Shown: positions 7,517-15,170 of the stretch, piece by piece
Numbering within the stretch: the stretch's first letter is position 1
Layout of the letters: each line of letters begins with the position of its first letter
Origin: Gammaproteobacteria bacterium
GTDB lineage: Bacteria > Pseudomonadota > Gammaproteobacteria > SZUA-229
Assembly (NCBI GenBank): GCA_030641945.1
Contig: DAOWLL010000005.1
Span: 1-15,902 of the forward strand
DNA: 15,902 nt
Reading direction: 5' to 3'
The notes under the pieces: generated by a model
Databases searched by the model: none
The model's input: the letters and a program-made list of their open reading frames with translations, nothing else
What the model was told of the DNA's origin: nothing
Made by a program: the position numbers and the translations under genes

Positions 7517-7744
7517 TTAGCCAGTGCGTTTTATCTCGTCATCACGGTAATGTGGATCTGTCCAGCAGGCAGGGAGTTCTTCCCCGGACTGGAACTGTAA
7601 ATTATCTTTTTTGAACTTGTCAGGATCCTGCAACTCTTCACCGAAATGAAGACGACCTACTATTTCACCATTGAAAGGGTCAAACATATCTTTCAAACTT
7701 AATACTTCTACCAAGTGACCATCGCTTTTTTTCTTTAGAAACAT
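7517..7744 (-). CDS. Small conserved-looking protein of unknown function
   Basis: I cannot assign a function. The 75-residue product is hydrophilic, with no signal peptide or membrane segment. It begins MFLKKKSDGHLVEVLSLKDM and contains FDPFNGEIVGRLHFGEELQD. It ends in a region with one cysteine (Cys60) inside LPACWTDPHYRDDEIK. The start is well supported: a near-ideal GGAGG lies six bases upstream of the ATG at 7744. It lies 68 bases downstream of uvrA on the same strand and is likely read with it or from a weak promoter in that gap. From memory, short proteins with a similar FDPF...GEELQDPE...CWxDPHYR pattern occur in other Gammaproteobacteria, sometimes with implausible enzyme names. That recollection is unchecked, and the protein is too short for a catalytic domain of any large enzyme family. 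Confidence 0.8.
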   Translation of the reverse strand: MFLKKKSDGHLVEVLSLKDMFDPFNGEIVGRLHFGEELQDPDKFKKDNLQFQSGEELPACWTDPHYRDDEIKRTG

Positions 7745-7768
7745 AGTTAACCTCCAGGTTATATATTG

Positions 7769-7798
7769 ATTTTACACCCAGGCCAACTTCAGACCCAA
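7769..7798 (-). promoter_or_regulatory. Weak promoter candidate ahead of the small 75-residue gene
   Basis: Read on the minus strand, TTGGGT (7798-7793) and TAAAAT (7774-7769) are 18 bases apart. The -10 box fits well and the -35 box poorly. A start about seven bases downstream would leave a short leader that still contains the GGAGG ribosome binding site. Co-transcription with uvrA is equally possible, since no terminator is visible in the gap. Confidence 0.3.
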
Positions 7799-7812
7799 GT
7801 CCTAAATGATTA

Positions 7813-10662
7813 TTAACTTGCGGCCCTGGTATTCTGCGCCGGTTTCAAAATGCGCTTCAGATAATGGCCGGTAAATGAATCCGGATTTTCAGCAACTTGC
7901 TCGGGTGTGCCGCTTGCAATTAACTGCCCGCCCTTGTAACCACCTTCCGGGCCAAGGTCGATAACCCAGTCTGCTGTTTTGATGATGTCCATATTGTGCT
8001 CAATGACGATCACGGTGTTGCCGTGATCACGCAAACGATGTAATACATCAAGCAGCTGTTGCACGTCATGAAAATGCAGGCCTGTCGTGGGTTCGTCCAG
8101 TATGTATACCGTGCGGCCGGTATCACGCTTGGATAATTCGCGTGAGAGCTTGATGCGTTGAGCTTCACCCCCTGATAGTGTCGTTGCCCGTTGACCCAGG
8201 GTGATATAGGAAAGACCGACATCCATCAGCGTTTGCAGCTTTCTCCTGAGAACTGGAATCGCGTCAAAGAACACCAGCGCATCTTCGACAGTCATTTGCA
8301 GAACTTCGTGGATATTCTTGCCCTTGTACTTGATCTCCAGCGTTTCGCGATTGTAGCGTTTACTCTGGCAAACATCGCAGGGTACATACACATCAGGTAG
8401 AAAATGCATTTCGACCTTGATTACGCCGTCGCCCTGGCAAGCTTCGCAACGACCGCCTTTTACATTGAAACTGAAGCGCCCGGGTTTGTAACCGCGTGAT
8501 CGCGCTTCCTGCGTTGCAGAGAACAGTTCACGGATCGGTGTAAAAAGGCCGGTATAGGTGGCCGGATTTGAACGCGGTGTTCTGCCGATCGGCGCCTGGT
8601 TGATTTCGACGACTTTATCAAAATGTTCTATACCCTGATGCGACTCGTGTGGCGCCACGGCCATGGAATTACTGTTAATTTCACGTGCAAGAATGGCATA
8701 AAGTGTATCGTTCACCAGGGTGGATTTGCCTGATCCTGAAACACCGGTAATGCAGGTGAATAAGCCAACCGGGAAGTCGATATCCAGCTGCTGCAGATTG
8801 TTGCCGCTGGCGCCTCTGATGGAAAATACCCTGGCACTGGCCGCTGTGCGTTTTGCGGGCAGCTTGATCTGTTTAACACCGGCAAGATACTGTCCCGTAA
8901 TCGAATGCTTGTTCGCCATGACTTCTGCCGGCTTGCCCTGGGCAATAATTTCACCACCATGTACGCCCGCGCCCGGGCCTATATCGATCACGTGGTCCGC
9001 ACTGAGGATGGCCTCTTCGTCATGTTCGACCACGATGACGGTGTTGCCGATATCACGTAAATGCGTCAGTGTGTTGAGCAGGCGGTCGTTGTCCCGCTGG
9101 TGCAGGCCTATCGAAGGTTCGTCGAGGATATACATGACTCCGACCAGGCCGGCGCCGATCTGGCTGGCCAGTCGAATGCGTTGTGACTCGCCGCCAGATA
9201 ATGTATCCGAACTGCGGTCCAGGGTCAGATAATCCAGGCCGACGTTGACCAGGAACTGCAGCCGTGCAGAGATTTCATTGTTGATTTTTGACGCAATCTC
9301 ACCGCGCTTGCCACCGAGACTGAGTTTGGAAAAGAACTCATGTGCCTTGACGATTGGCATGGCGGTAATTTCAGGCAAGGTTTTGTCATCAATGAACACA
9401 TGCCGGGCTGCCTGGTTCAGACGGCTGCCATGACAGGCGGGGCAGGCCTGTTGTGACAGGTATTTTGCCAGTTCCTCGCGCACCACGTTGGATTCGGTTT
9501 CGCGGTAGCGGCGTTCCATATTGTGCAGCACACCCTCAAAGGCATGGGTGCGTTTTTTACTGCGCCGGCCCCGATGCCCGGGCAGGATGAATTCAACTTT
9601 TTCCTTACCGCTGCCATACAGCAGAATATTTTGTATGCTGTCGTCGAGCTCCTCGAAAGCTACCTCGATGTCAAAGTCGAAGTGCTCGGCCAGCGCGCTA
9701 ATAATGCTGAAATAATAGGCATTGCGCCGGTCCCAGCCGCGAATCGCGCCGCCGGCCAGGCTCAGGTGTGGATTTGACACCACACGATCCGGGTCGAAGA
9801 ACTGCTGGTTGCCGATACCGTCACACTCGGGACAGGCACCAGCCGGGTTATTGAAAGAGAATAATCGTGGTTCGAGTTCCTGCAGACTGTAGCCGCAGCG
9901 AGGGCAGGCAAAACGTGCAGAGAACACCAGCTCATCCTGTTCTGTATCTTCCATCCAGGCAACAGTAGCCATATCATTGGCGAGGTGCAGCGCCGTTTCA
10001 AAAGACTCGGCCAGCCTCAGCCTGATGTCATCGCGCACCTTGAAGCGATCGACCACAACCTCGATGCTGTGCTTCTTGTTCGGTTCAAGTTCGGGAACGT
10101 CATCAAGTTCATACACCGTGCCATCAACGCGCACGCGAAGAAAACCCTGTTGCTTCAAATCAGCGATCAGCGCGTGGTATTCACCTTTGCGTTCGCGGAT
10201 GACTGGTGCCAGCAGCATCAGCCTGGTGTCAGCTGGCAATGCCAGAATATGGTCGACCATCTGACTGACAATTTGCGCCTCCAGGGTGGTGCCATGTGTT
10301 GGACATCGCGGCGTGCCTGCGCGGGCAAACAACAGTCTCAGGTAATCGTAGATTTCGGTGACGGTTCCCACGGTCGAGCGCGGATTGTGCGAGGTGGTTT
10401 TTTGCTCAATGGAAATAGCGGGTGACAGGCCTTCAATGTGGTCGACATCGGGCTTTTCCATCATCGACAGGAACTGGCGGGCATAAGCAGATAATGACTC
10501 CACATAGCGGCGCTGGCCTTCAGCAAAGATGGTATCAAAAGCCAGCGAGGACTTGCCTGATCCAGACAGGCCGGTAATTACGATGAGCTTGTCGCGCGGG
10601 ATATCAACATCTATGTTCTTCAGATTGTGGGTGCGGGCGCCGCGGATCTGGATTGTATCCAT
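7813..10662 (-). CDS. uvrA: UvrABC system protein A, damage-sensing ATPase of nucleotide excision repair
   Basis: UvrA dimerises, scans DNA for bulky lesions, and loads UvrB before UvrC cuts. The 949-residue product (E. coli 940) is complete. Walker A I is GLSGSGKS (31-38), zinc module one has Cys253/256/277/280, and CPAC (407-410) lies in a further Cys pair region. ABC signature I is LSGGESQ (488-494) and Walker B I is ILDEPS (512-517). Walker A II is GVSGSGKS (640-647), the C-terminal zinc finger is Cys739/742/762/765, signature II is LSGGEAQ (829-835), and Walker B II is ILDEPTTGL (854-862). All nucleotide- and zinc-binding residues appear intact. It is transcribed divergently from the MFS gene across a 68-base gap. 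No LexA-type CTGT-N8-ACAG box is visible there, unlike E. coli uvrA. Confidence 0.98.
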   Translation of the reverse strand: MDTIQIRGARTHNLKNIDVDIPRDKLIVITGLSGSGKSSLAFDTIFAEGQRRYVESLSAYARQFLSMMEKPDVDHIEGLSPAISIEQKTTSHNPRSTVGTVTEIYDYLRLLFARAGTPRCPTHGTTLEAQIVSQMVDHILALPADTRLMLLAPVIRERKGEYHALIADLKQQGFLRVRVDGTVYELDDVPELEPNKKHSIEVVVDRFKVRDDIRLRLAESFETALHLANDMATVAWMEDTEQDELVFSARFACPRCGYSLQELEPRLFSFNNPAGACPECDGIGNQQFFDPDRVVSNPHLSLAGGAIRGWDRRNAYYFSIISALAEHFDFDIEVAFEELDDSIQNILLYGSGKEKVEFILPGHRGRRSKKRTHAFEGVLHNMERRYRETESNVVREELAKYLSQQACPACHGSRLNQAARHVFIDDKTLPEITAMPIVKAHEFFSKLSLGGKRGEIASKINNEISARLQFLVNVGLDYLTLDRSSDTLSGGESQRIRLASQIGAGLVGVMYILDEPSIGLHQRDNDRLLNTLTHLRDIGNTVIVVEHDEEAILSADHVIDIGPGAGVHGGEIIAQGKPAEVMANKHSITGQYLAGVKQIKLPAKRTAASARVFSIRGASGNNLQQLDIDFPVGLFTCITGVSGSGKSTLVNDTLYAILAREINSNSMAVAPHESHQGIEHFDKVVEINQAPIGRTPRSNPATYTGLFTPIRELFSATQEARSRGYKPGRFSFNVKGGRCEACQGDGVIKVEMHFLPDVYVPCDVCQSKRYNRETLEIKYKGKNIHEVLQMTVEDALVFFDAIPVLRRKLQTLMDVGLSYITLGQRATTLSGGEAQRIKLSRELSKRDTGRTVYILDEPTTGLHFHDVQQLLDVLHRLRDHGNTVIVIEHNMDIIKTADWVIDLGPEGGYKGGQLIASGTPEQVAENPDSFTGHYLKRILKPAQNTRAAS

Positions 10663-10691
10663 AACTACATATCAGGGTGTAAATGCCAATC

Positions 10692-10700
10692 TGCTAGAAT
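10692..10700 (+). promoter_or_regulatory. Extended -10 promoter candidate for the MFS gene
   Basis: TGC followed directly by TAGAAT (10695-10700) makes an extended -10 element. No convincing -35 hexamer lies 17 bases upstream, which is typical of extended -10 promoters. The predicted start near 10707 lies after the GTG at 10704 and before the GTG at 10731, so this promoter would only serve a protein starting at 10731. Confidence 0.4.
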
Positions 10701-10730
10701 GCCGTGATTTTATTACTCGGGTCAAGTGTT

Positions 10731-12107
10731 GTGTCCGTATTTCAGGAAAATCTGGGAAAGACTGAGCGCCGTGCAGGGATTTCGCTCGCCCTGATTTATG
10801 CCTTTCGCATGCTCGGGCTGTTCATGATCATGCCGGTGTTTGCCCTGTATGCGGAACAGTTGCCGGAGGCGACACCGTTTCTCATGGGCCTGGCACTGGG
10901 TATTTACGGGCTCACCCAGGCGCTGCTGCAGATACCTTTCGGCATGTTGTCTGACCGTATCGGGCGCAAACCGGTGATTTTTGCCGGCCTGGTTATTTTT
11001 GCGCTGGGCAGCCTGGTGGCGGCCTCTGCTGACGGTATTTACGGCATTATTCTTGGCCGTGCCCTGCAAGGCTCCGGCGCAATTGCAGCGGCTCTGATGG
11101 CGCTGGCAGCAGATCTTTCCCGGGAGGAGCACCGCACCAAGATGATGGCCCTGATCGGCGTCAGCATCGGCGTCGCATTCGCTGCTGCCATGGTGCTTGG
11201 CCCCCTGATCAACGAATGGATCGGTATTTCCGGAATTTTTGCGAGCACGGCTGTGCTTGCGCTGGTCGGTATTGCCATACTGTACTTGTTCGTGCCGGAT
11301 CCGCTGCATCCCCATTTTCACCGTGATGCCCAGGTTCAGACAGGTGCGTTAGTGGATGTGCTCAAGGATAGTCAGCTGTTGAGGCTGGATCTCGGCATAT
11401 TCGTTCTGCATTTTGCACTGATGTGCCTGTTTCTGGTGATGCCGCTTGAATTGCGTGATAGCGCCAATCTAGAGGCCGCCGATCACTGGAAACTGTATTT
11501 GCCGGTGTTTGCACTATCTCTGGTCATTATGCTGCCGTTTGTGATCATAGCTGAACGCAATCGCAGGATGAAACAGGTGTTTCTCGGTGCAATTGCAACA
11601 ATGTCAGTCGCAGTGGCAGGATTTATAGCCAGTTCTGATCTGACCACACTGGCACTGTCGCTGGTACTGTTCTTTGCCGGCTTCAACCTGCTCGAAGCCT
11701 CGCTGCCGTCATTGATCTCAAAAACAGCAAAGGCGACCATGAAAGGGACGGCTATGGGCGTGTATTCCAGCAGCCAGTTTATGGGGTCCTTTGCGGGTGG
11801 CCTGATCGGTGGTGCAGTGCACGGTCAGTGGGGTATCGATGGCCTCTATATCATTGTGCTTGCAGTACTGTTGCTTTGGCTGCTGTTGGCTTCAACTATG
11901 CGGCAACCGCGTTATCTGAGCACCTATCTGCTCAATGTGGGAACCCAGAACGAGTCTGGAGTTGCCGGCCTGACTCGCGACCTTGCTGCTGTTGCCGGCG
12001 TTGTCGAGGTTTCCGTAATAGCAGACGAAGGCGTTGCCTATCTGAAGGTTGAAAAGCATGTTCTTGATGACAAAAAACTGTTATCGTTCATGGTTAATGA
12101 CAACTGA
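10731..12107 (+). CDS. Major facilitator superfamily transporter with C-terminal YajR-like domain
   Basis: This is a probable proton-driven inner-membrane exporter; the substrate is unknown. From GTG 10731 the product is 458 residues (E. coli YajR is about 454), beginning [20 protein letters not shown]. About twelve hydrophobic segments span residues 15-390. Motif A is G71-MLSDRIGRK-80 in the loop after the second segment. A soluble tail of about 65 residues (from QPRYLS, 392) contains [20 protein letters not shown] and [17 protein letters not shown], resembling the ferredoxin-like YAM domain known from YajR. An in-frame GTG at 10704 would add nine hydrophobic residues. I prefer 10731 because relatives as I recall them start just before the ERRA motif and because of the promoter position. 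The gene lies between uvrA and ssb, as in pseudomonads, and precedes ssb by 24 bases. Confidence 0.88.
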   Translation: MSVFQENLGKTERRAGISLALIYAFRMLGLFMIMPVFALYAEQLPEATPFLMGLALGIYGLTQALLQIPFGMLSDRIGRKPVIFAGLVIFALGSLVAASADGIYGIILGRALQGSGAIAAALMALAADLSREEHRTKMMALIGVSIGVAFAAAMVLGPLINEWIGISGIFASTAVLALVGIAILYLFVPDPLHPHFHRDAQVQTGALVDVLKDSQLLRLDLGIFVLHFALMCLFLVMPLELRDSANLEAADHWKLYLPVFALSLVIMLPFVIIAERNRRMKQVFLGAIATMSVAVAGFIASSDLTTLALSLVLFFAGFNLLEASLPSLISKTAKATMKGTAMGVYSSSQFMGSFAGGLIGGAVHGQWGIDGLYIIVLAVLLLWLLLASTMRQPRYLSTYLLNVGTQNESGVAGLTRDLAAVAGVVEVSVIADEGVAYLKVEKHVLDDKKLLSFMVNDN

Positions 12108-12131
12108 TCTGCGAACGATGGAGTAAAAATA

Positions 12132-12572
12132 ATGGCCCGTGGTATTAACAAAGTAATCCTGGTTGGGAACTGTGGCAAGGACCCTGAAACCCGATATATG
12201 CCAAGCGGTGGCGCTGTCACTAAAATCTCGATTGCCACGTCAGATAGCTGGAAAGACAAGCAAACCGGCGAACAGAAAGACCGCACTGAATGGCACAATG
12301 TCGTATTTTTTGGCCGTCTTGGTGAAATCGCCGGAGAATACCTGCGCAAGGGTTCACAGGTCTATGTCGAAGGCAGCCTGCGTACCAACAAATGGCAGGA
12401 TAAAAGCGGCAATGATCGTTACACCACGGAAATCGTTGCCAATGAAATGCAGATGCTGGGTGGACGCTCATCCGGGGACAGTTATGCACCTGCGCAGGCT
12501 CCCGCGGCCAGCAAGCCCGAGCCGGCTGCTGCCATGGTAGAAGACGGCTTCGATGATGATATTCCGTTCTAG
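12132..12572 (+). CDS. ssb: Single-stranded DNA-binding protein
   Basis: SSB coats single-stranded DNA in replication, recombination and repair and recruits partner proteins through its acidic tip. The 146-residue product has an OB-fold domain over about residues 1-110. This starts [20 protein letters not shown] and contains [20 protein letters not shown] and the dimer/tetramer region [20 protein letters not shown] short Gly/Ala/Pro-rich linker (about 111-135) follows, then the conserved acidic tip DGFDDDIPF. The linker is shorter than in E. coli SSB (178 residues in total). GGAG (12120-12123) lies eight bases before ATG 12132. The gene is probably co-transcribed with the MFS gene. A 7 bp inverted repeat, ATCGTTC/GAACGAT (12083-12119), brackets the gap and abuts the ribosome binding site. 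Confidence 0.98.
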   Translation: MARGINKVILVGNCGKDPETRYMPSGGAVTKISIATSDSWKDKQTGEQKDRTEWHNVVFFGRLGEIAGEYLRKGSQVYVEGSLRTNKWQDKSGNDRYTTEIVANEMQMLGGRSSGDSYAPAQAPAASKPEPAAAMVEDGFDDDIPF

Positions 12573-12588
12573 GAGTCACCATAGATTA

Positions 12589-12627
12589 TTTTCAACGCAA
12601 AGACGCGAAGACGCAAAGGCCGCAAAG
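12589..12627 (+). repeat. Left arm of the 39 bp inverted repeat
   Basis: The arm reads as consecutive units ACGCAAAG, ACGCGAAG, ACGCAAAGG, CCGCAAAG after a TTTTCA lead. It begins 17 bases after the ssb stop codon. Confidence 0.85.
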
Positions 12628-12859
12628 AATAATTTTTGGTTTGTTTTTTCTCGATTCCCTCGCATTCCCCGAGACGGGCACGGGGTGAATCTCTCTATGA
12701 GACTGTGATTATCAGCAATTGGCGTGCATGGATACGCCAGGTGCACCGGATCCGTTACTGCCTGGCGATTTAATATTTAATGGCGTAAACTGCAAACCCT
12801 CCATATTGCGGTGTGATGATCCGAATGTGGCGTACCACGCAGCACAAAACCTGTATTAC

Positions 12860-12898
12860 CTCTGCGTCCTTTGCGCCTTAGCGTCTTTGCGTTGAAAA
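12860..12898 (-). repeat. Right arm of the 39 bp inverted repeat
   Basis: On the minus strand it reads TTTTCAACGCAAAGACGC and then TAAGGCGCAAAGGACGCAG, differing from the left arm at four positions. It ends 28 bases before the -35 box of the rimP promoter. Confidence 0.85.
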
Positions 12899-12925
12899 AA
12901 ACAGGCGTTTTAAACCATCAATTGA

Positions 12926-12954
12926 TTGATATTTTGGGCAGATTTCACTATTAT
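12926..12954 (+). promoter_or_regulatory. Strong sigma70 promoter candidate for rimP-nusA-infB
   Basis: TTGATA (12926-12931) and TATTAT (12949-12954) each match five of six consensus bases and are separated by exactly 17 bases. Transcription would begin near 12961, giving a leader of about 195 bases before rimP. Confidence 0.65.
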
Positions 12955-12959
12955 CTGCC
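12937..12959. promoter_or_regulatory. Dyad over the rimP promoter -10 box, possible operator
   Basis: GGCAGAT (12937-12943) and ATCTGCC (12953-12959) form a perfect seven-base dyad with a nine-base spacer. It covers the second half of the promoter spacer and the whole -10 hexamer, the position expected of a repressor site. No known regulator motif was recognised, so the role is inference. Confidence 0.4.
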
Positions 12960-13071
12960 ACCAGGATGTGAGATGTAGTATTTGGTATTGATTTAGCTAC
13001 TCTCCGCTGCCTAGTGTACTGACTATGTGATTACACCGAGACAGTGCCGGGCTTATACGAGAATTTTTTTC

Positions 13072-13096
13072 AAGGCTCCGTTTACGGGGCCTTTTT
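13072..13096 (+). terminator. Intrinsic terminator in the rimP leader, possible attenuator
   Basis: AAGGCTCCG pairs with CGGGGCCTT around the loop TTTA (nine pairs including one G-U), followed by TTT-TTG-TT. It lies about 110 bases after the predicted promoter start and 59 bases before rimP, so every rimP transcript from that promoter must pass it. Family knowledge: a conserved leader containing a terminator upstream of gammaproteobacterial rimP has been described from comparative analysis. I did not verify that this sequence fits that model. Confidence 0.75.
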
Positions 13097-13155
13097 GTTA
13101 GTGTCGATAAATATTTGGCCATGACTTCAGGGCCGCGAATGTAGGTTGGACTTAG

Positions 13156-13617
13156 ATGCACCGGAACCTGACTCAAATGTGGGATCTGCTTGAGCCGGTA
13201 GTGGCCGGCATGGGATATGAGCTGGTTGAGATCGAATATAACCCCAGTTCCAGGCACGGTGTATTGAGGCTTTATATCGACCATGAAGACGGTATAAAGC
13301 TGGATGATTGTACCGATGTAAGCCATCAGGTCAGTGCCTTGCTCGATGTCGAAGATCTGGTTTCGGGGCACTATAACCTGGAAGTATCTTCACCCGGGAT
13401 GGACCGGCCATTGAGAAGCATCAAGGACTACGAACGGTTCAGCGGAGAAATCGTCAAGATCAAGACCGGCATGGCAATCGATGGACGGCGAAACTTCAAG
13501 GGCCGTCTGTGTGGTGTCGAAGGTGACGAGATAAATATTGAATGTGATGGCCAGCAGTTTTATCTGCCACTGGCATCAATAGAAAAAGCGCGGCTTGTGC
13601 CTGAATTCGGCGATTAA
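13156..13617 (+). CDS. rimP: Ribosome maturation factor RimP
   Basis: RimP is needed for late 30S maturation, binding near S12. The 153-residue product (E. coli about 150) has an N-terminal alpha/beta domain with EPVVAGMGYELVEIEYNP, then DDCTDVSHQVSALLDVED and the highly conserved YNLEVSSPGMDRPLRSIKDY. A C-terminal SH3-like domain from about residue 90 follows, with GRRNFKGRLCGVEGDEINIE and a final IEKARLVPEFGD. ATG 13156 follows a GTTGGA purine stretch by five bases. A nearer-upstream ATG at 13139 is immediately followed by TAG. It is the first gene of the rimP-nusA-infB operon and is separated from nusA by 32 bases. Confidence 0.97.
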   Translation: MHRNLTQMWDLLEPVVAGMGYELVEIEYNPSSRHGVLRLYIDHEDGIKLDDCTDVSHQVSALLDVEDLVSGHYNLEVSSPGMDRPLRSIKDYERFSGEIVKIKTGMAIDGRRNFKGRLCGVEGDEINIECDGQQFYLPLASIEKARLVPEFGD

Positions 13618-13649
13618 GCTGCGCATAAGATAACGGGAGTAATAGTAAT

Positions 13650-15149
13650 ATGAACAAAGATATTCTCTATGTAGCTGACGCTGTATCGAATGAAAAAGGC
13701 GTTGATAAAGAGATTATCTTCGAGGCAATCGAAGCTGCTTTGGCTACTGCGACGCGCAAGAAGAACAATAAGGACATCGAGGTGCGTGTCGATATCGATC
13801 GGGAAACCGGTAATTACGAAACATTTCGACGCTGGATGGTTGTCGAAGATACCGGTGCAGGTCTGGAAAACCCGCTGGCAGAAATAACACTGGAAGCTGC
13901 CGGAATAGACGAGCCTGATATTCAGCTCGGTGAATACGTCGAAGAGCAAATTGAATCAGTCGAGTTTGGCCGTATTGCAGCACAGACTGCTAAACAGGTT
14001 ATTGTGCAAAAGGTGCGTGAGGCTGAAAGAGCTCGCGTAATTGAGGCTTATCAGGGTCGTGAAGGCGAGCTGGTAATGGGCACAGTTAAACGTGTTGAAC
14101 GTGGCAATGTGTATCTTGACCTGGGCGATAATGTTGAAGCATTTATTCCACGCGAAGAGATGATCCCCAGGGAAGCTGTACGTGCAGGCGACAGGCTGCG
14201 CGGCTATTTGAAAGAAATACGCGCAGAAACCCGTGGTCCACAATTGTTTGTTAGTCGAACTGCCGCCGAGTTTCTGGTTGAGCTGTTCAAGCTTGAAGTG
14301 CCTGAAGTTGATCAGGGTCTGCTGAATATTATAGGCGGTGCCCGTGATGCTGGATCGCGTGCAAAAATTTCTGTGGAATCACTTGATGCACGCCTTGATC
14401 CGGTCGGCGCCTGTGTGGGTATGCGTGGTTCACGTGTGCAGTCAGTGTCAAATGAGCTGGCGGGTGAGCGCGTCGATATCATTTTGTGGGATGAAAATCC
14501 GGCGCAGTTTGTTATTAATGCAATGTCACCCGCTGAAGTTTCATCAATCGTTGTTGATGAAGACACTCACACGATGAATATAGCGGTTGAAGAGGACAAG
14601 CTCGCAATGGCGATCGGCCGAGGTGGACAAAACGTTCGTCTTGCCTCAGAACTCACAGGATGGGAGCTGAATGTAATGACCGAGAAGGAAGCCGAAGATC
14701 GCAGTGATGAAGAAAATCAGAAGCTGCTGGGTGAATTCAAGGAGAAACTTGATGTCGATGAAGAAGTTGCCGGCATTCTTGTTGCTGAAGGCTTCTCTAC
14801 CATTGAAGAAGTTGCCTATGTGCCTGAAGCCGAACTGAGTTCAATTGAAGAATTTGATGCAGACATGGTAAACGAATTGCGCAACCGTGCACGCGATTAC
14901 CTGCTGACCCAGGCGATTATGCAGGAAGAAGTGCTTGAAGACAGGCAACCAGCAGAAGATCTGCTGCAAATGGAAGGCATGGATGAAGGCACGGCCATAC
15001 ACATGGCAGCGAAAGGCATATGCACCATGGAAGATCTGGCTGAGCAGGCGGTTGATGAACTGATGGAAGTTGACGGTATGGATGAAAAGCGCGCATCAGC
15101 ACTTATCATGAAAGCACGTGAGCCCTGGTTTGCGGCAGAGGAACAATAA
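13650..15149 (+). CDS. nusA: Transcription termination/antitermination factor NusA
   Basis: NusA binds RNA polymerase and nascent RNA to stimulate pausing, intrinsic termination, and lambda- or rRNA-type antitermination. The 499-residue product (E. coli 495) has the full gammaproteobacterial domain set. An RNA polymerase-binding N-terminal domain (1 to about 130) is followed by an S1 domain ([20 protein letters not shown], about 135-195). KH1 contains [20 protein letters not shown] (about 250-275) and KH2 contains [20 protein letters not shown] (about 318-340). Two acidic C-terminal repeats follow, one around [20 protein letters not shown] and one around [20 protein letters not shown]. The product ends [17 protein letters not shown] (13635-13639) is ten bases before ATG 13650. 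It is followed by infB 21 bases later. Confidence 0.98.
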   Translation: MNKDILYVADAVSNEKGVDKEIIFEAIEAALATATRKKNNKDIEVRVDIDRETGNYETFRRWMVVEDTGAGLENPLAEITLEAAGIDEPDIQLGEYVEEQIESVEFGRIAAQTAKQVIVQKVREAERARVIEAYQGREGELVMGTVKRVERGNVYLDLGDNVEAFIPREEMIPREAVRAGDRLRGYLKEIRAETRGPQLFVSRTAAEFLVELFKLEVPEVDQGLLNIIGGARDAGSRAKISVESLDARLDPVGACVGMRGSRVQSVSNELAGERVDIILWDENPAQFVINAMSPAEVSSIVVDEDTHTMNIAVEEDKLAMAIGRGGQNVRLASELTGWELNVMTEKEAEDRSDEENQKLLGEFKEKLDVDEEVAGILVAEGFSTIEEVAYVPEAELSSIEEFDADMVNELRNRARDYLLTQAIMQEEVLEDRQPAEDLLQMEGMDEGTAIHMAAKGICTMEDLAEQAVDELMEVDGMDEKRASALIMKAREPWFAAEEQ

Positions 15150-15170
15150 GGCGGGAATGAGTAAAGAATA

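Larger units (their letters stand above)
12589..12898. mobile_element. Possible MITE-like element with 39 bp terminal inverted repeats
   Basis: The left arm (12589-12627) and the reverse complement of the right arm (12860-12898) agree at 35 of 39 positions, including a perfect outer 18 bases, TTTTCAACGCAAAGACGC. Each arm is itself built from 8-9 base units of the form ACGCAAAG. The 232-base interior has no gene and several short hairpins. No clear target-site duplication flanks it. The structure fits a non-autonomous, repeat-bounded element, or a large stem-loop insertion; mobility is inference. Confidence 0.55.
12573..13155. other. 583-base gene-free region between ssb and rimP
   Basis: No convincing protein gene is present on either strand; the longest frame that enters it (minus strand, 12997-13371) mostly overlaps rimP. 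The left half is a roughly 310 bp element bounded by inverted repeats. The right half holds a sigma70 promoter, a dyad over its -10 box and an intrinsic terminator in the rimP leader. I saw no tRNA, which is notable because tRNA genes often precede rimP in this class. No clear T-rich intrinsic terminator follows ssb other than what the inverted-repeat element might provide. Confidence 0.85.

Noticed and set aside
9985..10425. 146-residue plus-strand frame inside uvrA
   Set aside because: It is the reverse shadow of the conserved uvrA coding sequence.
10704..10730. GTG 10704 as the MFS start
   Set aside because: It lies upstream of the predicted transcription start and adds residues not expected in the family; 10731 is preferred but not proven.
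10722..11321. 199-residue minus-strand frame inside the MFS gene
   Set aside because: The Gln/His/Arg-rich composition is what antisense of a membrane-protein gene produces; no domain is recognisable.
12591..12627. CRISPR array or satellite repeat from the ACGCAAAG units
   Set aside because: The units are 8-9 bases long with no spacers, and only four lie in a row, so it is not a CRISPR; it is better explained as an arm of the inverted repeat.
12960..13070. tRNA gene upstream of rimP, expected from other Gammaproteobacteria
   Set aside because: I looked for a cloverleaf and a TTC-type T arm in this stretch and found none.
12997..13371. 124-residue minus-strand frame over the rimP leader and rimP
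   Set aside because: More than half lies antisense to rimP and the rest covers the promoter-terminator leader; no family features were seen.
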